Shown here piece after piece: positions 14,315-19,331 of a stretch of 19,331 bases of DNA. The notes under the pieces are model-generated. The model saw only the letters and a program-made list of their open reading frames with translations, made no database searches and was not told the origin of the DNA. The stretch covers positions 1 to 19,331 of the forward strand of contig JAPUJS010000243.1 of NCBI GenBank assembly GCA_027296045.1, written 5' to 3'. Made by a program: the position numbers and the translations under genes. The stretch's first letter is position 1, and every line of letters starts with the position of its first letter. The stretch is from a bacterium (GTDB taxonomy: Bacteria; Latescibacterota; UBA2968).

Positions 14315-14342
14315 AATTTAATACCTGGATTTCAAATGTCAA
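14315..14342 (-). promoter_or_regulatory. sigma70-type promoter for the zinc-ribbon/receiver genes
   Basis: Minus strand: perfect TTGACA (14342-14337), 16-nt spacer, TAAATT (14320-14315; four of six matches). Transcription would start near 14308 and read towards the zinc-ribbon gene with a leader of about 140 nt. Because the surroundings are AT-rich, chance matches to the -10 are likely; the perfect -35 is the stronger half. Confidence 0.5.
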
Positions 14343-14500
14343 GATTAACTTTCATTTTCTTCACCGGACGGTATTATTACTTCCTGTTTTTATTTGAATT
14401 GTGTAGATATTTCATGGTATTTCCTATTATTTTTACTGGAATTTTAGATTGCGAAAAATAAAGAATATTAATAATTTTTGGAAGATCGGTCCTATTTTTG

Positions 14501-14529
14501 TTGTTTAATTTTATCCAGTTTTTTATTAT
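14501..14529 (+). promoter_or_regulatory. promoter candidate giving a near-leaderless MocA-like mRNA
   Basis: TTGTTT (14501-14506), 17-nt spacer, TATTAT (14524-14529; five of six matches). The predicted start near 14536 is only about six bases before the ATG at 14542. No Shine-Dalgarno precedes that ATG (gcggcgtt), which is consistent with a leaderless or very short leader. Confidence 0.4.
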
Positions 14530-14541
14530 TTTTGCGGCGTT

Positions 14542-15153
14542 ATGATAAAACACGTCTATGCCATTGTTCTGGCTGCCGGCCTGTCCACCCGTATGGGAAG
14601 GCCCAAACAACTGCTGCCCTTCGGGGATAAGACTATTTTGCAGACTGTAGTAGATACCCTGATTGCCACCGATTCGGAAGGGGTGCTTGTTGTTTTGGGC
14701 CACGAAGCAGAGGCTGTGCGGGAAAGCCTGGGCGGCCGTTCGGTCTTATTTTGTTTGAACGATCGTTACCAGGAGGGCATGTTTTCCAGTGTGCTGTGCG
14801 GAATTGCCCATTTGCCCCCCCGGGCCGATGCCGCCCTCATTGTGCTTTGCGACCAGCCACAGATGGAGGTTCGGGTGGTGCAGGCGGTGATCCGGGCGTA
14901 TCAAGCCAACGATAAAGGAATTGTCATTCCAACCGTGGAGGGCCAACGCGGGCATCCAGCACTGGTGGATTTGAGGCGCTATCGGGAGGCCATTTTTGCG
15001 CTTTCGGGCGAGATGGGATTGAAGCCGGTGATGCGAGGATATCCGGAAGATACGCTGGAGGTGCCTATCGCGGACGATCGGATTTTGAGGGATCTGGATA
15101 CACCGGAGCAGTATGAGGCGGAGTTGGACCGGTTGCGAAAAGAAAAGGAGTAG
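14542..15153 (+). CDS. MocA-like molybdenum cofactor nucleotidyltransferase family protein
   Basis: 203 aa, the usual size of the MobA/MocA (NTP_transf_3) family. It has LAAGLSTRMGRPKQLLPF (10-27), with the nucleotide-binding LAAGxSxRMGxxK loop, then NDRYQEGMFSSVLCGI (73-88), LCDQPQM (102-108, metal/nucleotide Asp) and GQRGHPALV (134-142). MocA transfers CMP from CTP to molybdopterin to make the MCD cofactor of xanthine-dehydrogenase-type enzymes; the GMP-transferring MobA is less similar in the GHPALV region. No molybdenum hydroxylase lies in the window, so the substrate is assigned from the family only, and other small nucleotidyltransferase substrates are possible. Cotranscribed with the DapA-like gene, which begins 17 nt downstream. 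The start lacks an SD. Confidence 0.85.
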   Translation: MIKHVYAIVLAAGLSTRMGRPKQLLPFGDKTILQTVVDTLIATDSEGVLVVLGHEAEAVRESLGGRSVLFCLNDRYQEGMFSSVLCGIAHLPPRADAALIVLCDQPQMEVRVVQAVIRAYQANDKGIVIPTVEGQRGHPALVDLRRYREAIFALSGEMGLKPVMRGYPEDTLEVPIADDRILRDLDTPEQYEAELDRLRKEKE

Positions 15154-15170
15154 AGCGAAGGAGGCTTAGC

Positions 15171-16226
15171 GTGCAATTGTCTGAAGCTGTTTTGGGGGCG
15201 TTAAAAAAAGGGCAGGTGATTCCGGCACACCCGCTGGCGTTGACGGAAGCGCGTCAACTGGACGAGCGCCGACAGCAGGGCCTGTCGCGATACTATATTG
15301 CTGCCGGAGCAGGCGGGCTGGCGGTGGGGGTGCATACCACACAGTTTGAGATTCGCGATCCGGAATGGGATCTGTACCGGCCGGTGTTGGAACTGGCGGC
15401 CGAGGTGATGGATGCAGAAGCCCCCGCCGATTTTATTCGGGTAGCAGGGATTGTGGGAACTACAAAGCAGGCGGTGAAGGAGGCGAGGATTGCAAGGGAT
15501 TGCGGGTATGAGGTGGGGCTGGTGAGTCTTCGGGGATTTCAGGATGCCTCGGTCGATGAGATGGTCGCACACTGCAAGGCGGTGGCCGAGGTGATTCCGG
15601 TGATGGGCTTTTATTTGCAGCCTGCGGTGGGCGGTCGGATTCTGGATTTTGCGTTCTGGCGGCGGTTTGCCGAAATCGAAGGGGTGGTGGCCATCAAGAT
15701 GGCGCCGTTTAATCGGTATCAGACGCTGGATGTCATTCGGGGTGTGGTCGAAGCAGGTCGGGCGAGTGAGATCGCGTTGTATACGGGAAATGATGATAAT
15801 ATTGTGATAGATTTGCTGACAAAACACCGCTTTGTAAACAAGGGGAAACCGGTGGATGTTCGGGTGGTGGGTGGACTTTTAGGGCACTGGGCGGCGTGGA
15901 CCAAAGGGGCGGTGGAGATATTGCGGGAATGCCAGCGGATTTCAGCGGCAGGGGAAGCCGTGCCTCCAGAGATGTTGACACGGGCGATGGAGGTGACGGA
16001 TTGCAACGCGGCGTTTTTTGACGTGGCAAACGCCTTTCACGGGTGTATTGCAGGGATGCACGAGGTGCTTCGGCGTCAGGGGCTGCTGGAAGGGACGTGG
16101 TGCTTGAATCCGAAGGAAGGGTTGTCGCCGGGGCAGAAGGAGGAGATCGATCGGGTCTATGCGGCTTATCCGCATTTGAATGATGATGCGTTTGTGGCAG
16201 CACATCTGGATGGGTGGCTAAAATAA
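15171..16226 (+). CDS. DapA-superfamily (class I aldolase/dehydratase) enzyme
   Basis: 351 aa, longer than DapA itself (~290). GTG start at 15171, fixed by AAGGAGG six bases upstream. It is a TIM-barrel member of the dihydrodipicolinate synthase / N-acetylneuraminate lyase superfamily. Features are AAGAGGLAVGVHTTQFE (45-60; phosphate/carboxylate loop in the position of the GT(T)GE motif), catalytic Tyr in GFYLQPA (Y148), and the Schiff-base Lys in VVAIKMAPFNRYQ (K176). The superfamily cleaves or dehydrates 2-keto acids such as 2-keto-3-deoxy sugar acids, or makes dihydrodipicolinate. The unusual HTTQFE loop and C-terminal extension (LNPKEGLSPGQKEEIDRVYA) argue against biosynthetic DapA. The aldehyde dehydrogenase 193 nt downstream would fit a pathway in which the aldolase product aldehyde is oxidised. 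The exact substrate is not determined. Confidence 0.85.
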   Translation: MQLSEAVLGALKKGQVIPAHPLALTEARQLDERRQQGLSRYYIAAGAGGLAVGVHTTQFEIRDPEWDLYRPVLELAAEVMDAEAPADFIRVAGIVGTTKQAVKEARIARDCGYEVGLVSLRGFQDASVDEMVAHCKAVAEVIPVMGFYLQPAVGGRILDFAFWRRFAEIEGVVAIKMAPFNRYQTLDVIRGVVEAGRASEIALYTGNDDNIVIDLLTKHRFVNKGKPVDVRVVGGLLGHWAAWTKGAVEILRECQRISAAGEAVPPEMLTRAMEVTDCNAAFFDVANAFHGCIAGMHEVLRRQGLLEGTWCLNPKEGLSPGQKEEIDRVYAAYPHLNDDAFVAAHLDGWLK

Positions 16227-16258
16227 GGGGTTAGGATCGCTTGGTTGAATTCATCCGG

Positions 16259-16292
16259 AACCTAATTTTCCATACGTGTGGAAAATTAGGTT
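16259..16292. repeat. 14-bp perfect inverted repeat between the lyase and dehydrogenase genes
   Basis: AACCTAATTTTCCA (16259-16272), 6-nt spacer, TGGAAAATTAGGTT (16279-16292). The right arm is followed by a second AGGTT. There is no T-run on the plus side, so it is not a standard Rho-independent terminator. It could be an operator, an mRNA processing or attenuation hairpin, or the trace of a small mobile repeat. Confidence 0.8.
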
Positions 16293-16419
16293 AGGTTCTC
16301 TCCGATACGGTGGGAAGCAATGCAATAAAGGGGTTGACGTAACTTCCCGGATCAAACATGTTACAGGCGAGAAAGTCAGTGTACCTTCTATACAACGCTT
16401 TGATCGAGAGGTGAATGCT

Positions 16420-17829
16420 ATGAAGATGCATATCGGCGGCCAGTGGGTAGACAAAGATGAGAAGATCGATGTGATCAATCCCTACGACGGGTCGGTGGTC
16501 GATACGGTGCCCAGGGGGGATGCGAACGATGTGGAGACGGTCCTTGCCGCGGCGGTGCGCGGAGCCGAAGTGATGGCGGCCCTGTCGGGCTATGAACGCT
16601 ACAAGATTTTGCACCGGGCCGCCGAGTTGATGGAGGAGCGGCTGGAAGACCTGGGGCGGACGATTACGCTGGAAGAGGGAAAGACGATTACTGAAGGGGT
16701 GGGAGAAGCATCCCGTGCAGCCGAGACGATTACGTATGCTGCAGAGGAGGCCAAGCGGCTTTCCGGAGAAGTGATTCCGCTCGATGGCGCGTCGAATGGG
16801 GCCGGGAAATTCGGGTTTACGCTTCGCGTGCCCTGTGGGGTGGTGCTGGCAATTACGCCCTTTAACTTCCCGCTCAATCTGGTGTGTCACAAGGTCGGTC
16901 CTGCACTGGCGGCCGGGAATGCGGTGATTATGAAGCCGGCGACGGATACGCCATTGTCGGCGTTGAAGCTGACGGAAATTATGTTGGAAGCCGGGGTGCC
17001 GCCCGAGGCGATTCAGTGTATTACCGGGCCGGGCGGCGAAATTGGAAATGCCCTGGCTTCCGATCGTCGCGTGCGGAAGGTGAGTTTTACGGGAAGTCGA
17101 GACGTGGGTGAGCAGATCTGCTGCACGGCGGGACTGAAGAAGGTGACAATGGAGCTGGGTTCCAATGCGCCCTTGATTGTGATGCCGGATGCGGATCTGG
17201 AGAAAGTGGCAGCGACCACGGCGGTCACGGGGTTTGCCAATGCCGGTCAGGTGTGTATTTCGACCCAGCGCGTGCTGGTGAACGACAAAGTGTACGACGA
17301 TTTTATCGATGCACTGACGCCCAAGGTCGAAGCGATGGTCACGGGCAATCCAATGGAAGATACGGTTCAGATGGGTCCGATGGTGCGGGAGGACGATGCG
17401 GTACGTGTGAACGAGTGGATCCAGGAAGCAGTGGGCAGCGGCGCCCGGCTGGTGACCGGAGGCGATCGGGAAGGGACGATGCATGCGCCCACCATTCTGG
17501 CCGATGTGGATCCGCAGATGAAGGTATCGGCCGACGAGTTGTTTGGCCCGGCCGTAGCGTTGACCCCGTTTGACAGTATTGACGATGCCATCACGATGGC
17601 CAATGATACAATCTATGGGCTCAGTGCGGCCGTGTTTACCCAGAATTTGGATTGGGCGATGAAATTTGCCCATAAGGTGCAATCGGGCAATATCCATATC
17701 AACTGGGGCACGGTCTGGCGGGCAGACCTGATGCCTTATGGCGGCCTGAAGGAGAGTGGGATGGGGAAAGAAGGTCCCAAGTATGCGGTGGAAGAAATGA
17801 CGGAGATGAAGATGGTGGTGATTCATTAA
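16420..17829 (+). CDS. NAD(P)-dependent aldehyde dehydrogenase
   Basis: 469 aa from the ATG at 16420 (GAGAGGTG upstream). The frame is open back to 16276, but the added residues are not ALDH-like and would cover the inverted repeat. Canonical ALDH superfamily motifs: ITPFNFPLN with N149, MKPATDTPLSAL with K172, the nucleotide-binding FTGSRDVG (223-230), general base E245 in MELGSNAP, nucleophile C279 in NAGQVCISTQRV, ELFGP (373-377) and a typical C-terminus (GGLKESGMGKEGPKYAVEEM). All catalytic residues are intact. The sequence looks closest to the subgroup oxidising lactaldehyde, glyceraldehyde or semialdehydes, rather than to betaine or retinal ALDHs, but that is a judgement by eye. It sits downstream of the DapA-like gene, so an aldolase-dehydrogenase pathway (for example lactaldehyde to lactate, or a 2-oxoglutarate semialdehyde step) is plausible. 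Confidence 0.95.
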   Translation: MKMHIGGQWVDKDEKIDVINPYDGSVVDTVPRGDANDVETVLAAAVRGAEVMAALSGYERYKILHRAAELMEERLEDLGRTITLEEGKTITEGVGEASRAAETITYAAEEAKRLSGEVIPLDGASNGAGKFGFTLRVPCGVVLAITPFNFPLNLVCHKVGPALAAGNAVIMKPATDTPLSALKLTEIMLEAGVPPEAIQCITGPGGEIGNALASDRRVRKVSFTGSRDVGEQICCTAGLKKVTMELGSNAPLIVMPDADLEKVAATTAVTGFANAGQVCISTQRVLVNDKVYDDFIDALTPKVEAMVTGNPMEDTVQMGPMVREDDAVRVNEWIQEAVGSGARLVTGGDREGTMHAPTILADVDPQMKVSADELFGPAVALTPFDSIDDAITMANDTIYGLSAAVFTQNLDWAMKFAHKVQSGNIHINWGTVWRADLMPYGGLKESGMGKEGPKYAVEEMTEMKMVVIH

Positions 17830-17856
17830 GGGCGAGATTGCAGAGAGGGGGATCGC

Positions 17857-17919
17857 AGAGGGACGCAGAACCGCACCCCTCTCCCTTCTCCGCGCAAAGG
17901 GACGCAGATCCCAACCCCT
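17857..17919. repeat. pair of imperfect 24-bp direct repeats
   Basis: Copies at 17857-17880 (AGAGGGACGCAGA...CACCCCT) and 17896-17919 (AAAGGGACGCAGA...AACCCCT) match at 20 of 24 positions, with a 39-bp period. The core GGGACGCAGA resembles dispersed non-coding repeat fragments. No gene covers this stretch. Confidence 0.6.
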
Positions 17920-17928
17920 TCCTTTTCC

Positions 17929-17961
17929 AAAAAAACAGCTCCGATTCTGGGGCTGTTTTTT
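17929..17961. terminator. Rho-independent terminator, usable in both directions
   Basis: AAAAAACAGCTCC pairs with GGGGCTGTTTTTT (ending 17961) with one T-G wobble and a 6-nt loop. On the plus strand it terminates the aldehyde dehydrogenase transcript. On the minus strand it ends in seven T and lies 6 bases after the stop of a 38-aa minus ORF. Confidence 0.88.
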
Positions 17962-17967
17962 AAATGT

Positions 17968-18084
17968 TTAAGGCTTTTGGGTGGTGTTGAGGATCGACGC
18001 GTCGGTGATGCCGGACTGGGCGCGGTTGGAATAGATGTTCTCCAATCCGGAACCGGGATTGTTTATCGAAAGGCAATAGCGCAT
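17968..18084 (-). CDS. 38-aa small ORF or gene remnant on the minus strand
   Basis: ATG at 18084 (overlapping the divergent GNAT start codon by two bases), stop at 17968, then immediately the terminator. The second half (IYSNRAQSGITDASILNTTQ) has ordinary protein-like composition rather than shadow-frame composition, which suggests real or once-real coding. No Shine-Dalgarno was seen, and a promoter would have to lie inside the GNAT gene. It may be the C-terminal remnant of a larger protein whose front part was lost when the GNAT gene arrived. No family recognised. Confidence 0.3.
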   Translation of the reverse strand: MRYCLSINNPGSGLENIYSNRAQSGITDASILNTTQKP

Positions 18085-19087
18085 GTATGAACGATTGGAT
18101 GTGGTGAAATTAAAATCGGGTGAAGAAGTCGAACTGGGTGTGGTGATGGGGCCGGATTTGGATTGGGCGGATCGGATTGATGAGGATTTGCTGGGACACA
18201 AAGGACCGGCCTGGCGGTGGGGAAATCGGCAGGTGTTGACCGAGGAGCTTGACCTGGAGGCTTATTTTTATATTCTGCATCGGGACGGGGTGCCGTTTGC
18301 AAACGTGATGAATATTGAATATCAGGGGATCGGGATTTTGGGCCATGTGTTTACCAGGCCCGAGGATCGGAGACAGGGTGCTTGTTCGAAGACGTTTGAG
18401 CAACTGATGCCCCATTTCCGGTCGCGAGGGGGGAGAGTGTTGATTTTGGGAACAGGGTTTGATTCCCATCCCTATCACATTTATCGGAGCTTTGGGTTTG
18501 AGGGGATCGAGCCGAAAAGCGGAATTATGGCGTATTATACGGATTCCCAGGCCGCATTTGAAGAGGCTTTTTTTGCAGACGGTCCTGTGGCTGTAGAACG
18601 GCTGGGGGCGTCTCACTACCCGGTGACGCCAATCCTGTTTGTCGGTGTATTTCCAGGGACGGTACGTTCGGCAACGATGCACCTGTTTGGATGCAGTTCT
18701 TCGGAAGGGCCGTTGATCCCGTTGTTGCGAGACGAACTGGAACGGGTCGAACAGGATCAGGGGGTTCGAACGGCGGTGTTGAAACAGCAGGAGACAGAAG
18801 CGGTCGTCGGCATAGCGACATATGATCGAGATGCGGTGTGGCCGGGAACTTGCCTGGTCGATGTCTATTGCCATCCGAATTTTTGGGGTCAAGCAGGGAA
18901 TTTGCTATCGCGTATTGATTTACCCGAGATGCATCGGTATGTGGTCTATTGTGATGCAGGGTTTGAGGCGAAAGAACAGGTGCTTACAGAGGCGGGTTAT
19001 CAGAGGGTTGCAACCCTCGAGGAGTGGGTGCCGGCAGATCGGGCGGTTTCAAGATTTGTGGATGTGGGGGTGTGGGAAAAACGGTGA
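18083..19087 (+). CDS. GNAT-family N-acetyltransferase (probable two-domain)
   Basis: 334 aa. ATG at 18083 with AAAGG about 9 nt upstream. The first half is a GNAT domain: a beta strand (GVPFANVMNIE), then GILGHVFTRPEDRRQGACSK (84-103), where RRQGAC is the acetyl-CoA pyrophosphate-binding (Q/R)xxGx(G/A) motif A, then LILGTGFDSHPYHIYRSFGF (120-139), typical motif B. Residues ~160-334 are a second, less obvious alpha/beta half. It contains IATYDRDAVWPGTCLVDVYCHPNFWGQAGNLLSRI and ends in an EAGYQRVATL strand, suggestive of a degenerate second GNAT repeat. The substrate is unknown. The terminator before it indicates its own promoter, which I could not identify. A short ORF follows 12 nt after the stop. 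Confidence 0.85.
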   Translation: MYERLDVVKLKSGEEVELGVVMGPDLDWADRIDEDLLGHKGPAWRWGNRQVLTEELDLEAYFYILHRDGVPFANVMNIEYQGIGILGHVFTRPEDRRQGACSKTFEQLMPHFRSRGGRVLILGTGFDSHPYHIYRSFGFEGIEPKSGIMAYYTDSQAAFEEAFFADGPVAVERLGASHYPVTPILFVGVFPGTVRSATMHLFGCSSSEGPLIPLLRDELERVEQDQGVRTAVLKQQETEAVVGIATYDRDAVWPGTCLVDVYCHPNFWGQAGNLLSRIDLPEMHRYVVYCDAGFEAKEQVLTEAGYQRVATLEEWVPADRAVSRFVDVGVWEKR

Positions 19088-19099
19088 GACGATCAAACG

Positions 19100-19228
19100 A
19101 TGCCGAACGATGCGGTGGGTATTTCGCCGGAGGATATTCAGTCGATTGTCGATCGAAATTTGCTTACCACAATCCACATCGGGAAGAAAAGCAAACCCCC
19201 GGAGGATACCTCCTCCGGGGGTTTTTAA
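19100..19228 (+). CDS. 42-aa small ORF ending inside the terminator
   Basis: ATG at 19100, 12 nt after the GNAT stop, with GGTGAG upstream at about 11 nt. The N-terminal part (MPNDAVGISPEDIQSIVDRN) looks like a genuine helical protein segment. The last ~12 residues are encoded by the terminator hairpin itself (KPPEDTSSGGF), and the stop TAA lies in the T-run. That ending is typical of a truncated gene reading into a terminator rather than a designed protein. It is either a short accessory protein in the GNAT operon or the N-terminal remnant of a lost gene. Confidence 0.35.
   Translation: MPNDAVGISPEDIQSIVDRNLLTTIHIGKKSKPPEDTSSGGF
19193..19226. terminator. strong Rho-independent terminator between convergent genes
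   Basis: AAACCCCCGGAGGA (19193-19206), 4-nt loop, TCCTCCGGGGGTTT (19211-19224), then further T. The 14-bp GC-rich stem is followed by T5 on the plus strand. It separates the GNAT region from the minus-strand Cys-repeat gene whose stop is at 19251. Confidence 0.93.
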
Positions 19229-19250
19229 AATAAAAAATACCTGCACGAAA

Positions 19251-19331
19251 TTACTTCGAGCAGGGGTGGCAGGGGTTTTTCTCGGCTGCGCAGGGGTTTT
19301 TCTCGGCTGCGCAAGGGTTTTTCTCGGCTGC
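19251..19331 (-). CDS. C-terminus of a Cys-rich heptapeptide-repeat protein (runs off right edge)
   Basis: Reading the minus strand from the right edge gives an open frame of three AAEKNPC heptads, then HPCSK and a TAA stop (19253-19251). The 21-bp DNA repeats preserve this frame, and the encoded unit has Cys every seven residues, ending in CHPC, so metal binding or disulfide crosslinking is plausible. NPC-rich tails of this sort occur in various bacterial secreted or envelope proteins, from memory; I cannot name a family. Only 26 residues are visible, so the main domain lies outside the window. The adjacent terminator is correctly placed for it. Confidence 0.6.
   Translation of the reverse strand, partial: AAEKNPCAAEKNPCAAEKNPCHPCSK
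19269..19331. repeat. 21-bp tandem repeat, three full copies to the window edge
   Basis: Units GCAGGGGTTTTTCTCGGCTG+C at 19269-19289 and 19290-19310 are identical. The unit at 19311-19331 differs by one base (GCAAGGG). A partial unit GCAGGGGT occurs at 19260-19267. The period is a multiple of three and keeps the minus-strand reading frame. Confidence 0.95.

Larger units (their letters stand above)
14169..14541. other. AT-rich intergenic region between divergent genes
   Basis: 373 bp without a supported gene. Counting 14281-14520 gives 63 G or C in 240 bases (about 26%), against about 55% in a sampled coding line nearby. It carries one promoter candidate on each strand (listed separately). 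No tRNA, hairpin terminator or repeat array was recognised. The remaining DNA could be a regulatory region, an undetected small RNA, or foreign DNA. Confidence 0.8.

Noticed and set aside
14511..14519. DnaA-box-like TTATCCAGT in the AT-rich region
   Set aside because: A single 7-of-9 match in AT-rich DNA without other boxes or dnaA/dnaN nearby; not evidence of an origin.
16276..16419. N-terminal extension of the aldehyde dehydrogenase
   Set aside because: It covers an arm of the inverted repeat and encodes sequence unlike any ALDH; the ATG at 16420 has a good SD.
17253..17573. 106-aa Gly/Arg-rich plus-strand frame
   Set aside because: Alternate-frame shadow inside the aldehyde dehydrogenase.
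16291..17826. 511-aa minus-strand open frame opposite the aldehyde dehydrogenase
   Set aside because: His/Arg/Pro-rich composition typical of an antisense shadow; the plus strand encodes a complete ALDH with all catalytic motifs.
19260..19331. CRISPR array at the right edge
   Set aside because: The units are head-to-tail 21-mers with no spacers, and they maintain a reading frame; it is a coding minisatellite.

Overview
The window reads as chromosome of an uncultured Gram-negative bacterium. Coding DNA is around 55% G+C (33 of 60 bases in one sampled line). There are Sec signal peptides, OmpA-type peptidoglycan-binding domains, sigma70-type promoters and possible sigma28 (motility) promoters. 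The mix of a GH106-like glycosidase, a DapA-superfamily lyase, a GNAT protein and dispersed intergenic repeats would fit an FCB-group or Latescibacterota-like lineage, but that is only an impression. No rRNA, tRNA, CRISPR, phage or transposase gene was recognised.

Left part (1-4690, mostly minus strand): a GYF_2-domain membrane protein running off the left edge, a strong terminator, a secreted HEAT-repeat protein, and a 49-aa single-helix membrane protein on the plus strand. Next is an operon transcribed leftwards from a near-consensus promoter at 4690-4662: rimO (S12 methylthiotransferase), folA (DHFR, 4-nt overlap with rimO), thyA and an 86-aa protein of unknown function. FolA and ThyA together form the thymidylate/folate cycle.

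Middle (4798-9668, plus strand): a 724-aa fusion of a folate-type Mur ligase (FolC) with a C-terminal ATP-grasp ligase, the most unusual protein here. It is followed by two tandem secreted OmpA-domain paralogues with an FlgT-C-like middle region, then an unrecognised 305-aa protein. Motility-type promoter candidates precede both the paralogue pair and the 305-aa gene.

Right-middle (9697-14168, minus strand): a 1079-aa cytoplasmic GH106-like glycosidase possibly coupled to a tiny upstream ORF, a dispersed-type repeat, a response-regulator receiver domain anchored by a C-terminal membrane helix, and a McsA-like double zinc-ribbon protein. A strongly AT-rich gap (about 26% G+C over 14281-14520) separates these from the plus-strand genes.

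Right part (14542-19331): a MocA-like nucleotidyltransferase and a DapA-superfamily lyase/aldolase in one operon, a 14-bp inverted repeat, an NAD(P)-dependent aldehyde dehydrogenase, a GNAT acetyltransferase and three small-ORF candidates or fragments. The last of these is the C-terminus of a Cys-rich protein built from 21-bp repeats encoding CAAEKNP. The lyase and dehydrogenase, with the glycosidase some kilobases away, suggest catabolism of a sugar acid, possibly derived from rhamnose; this is inference.
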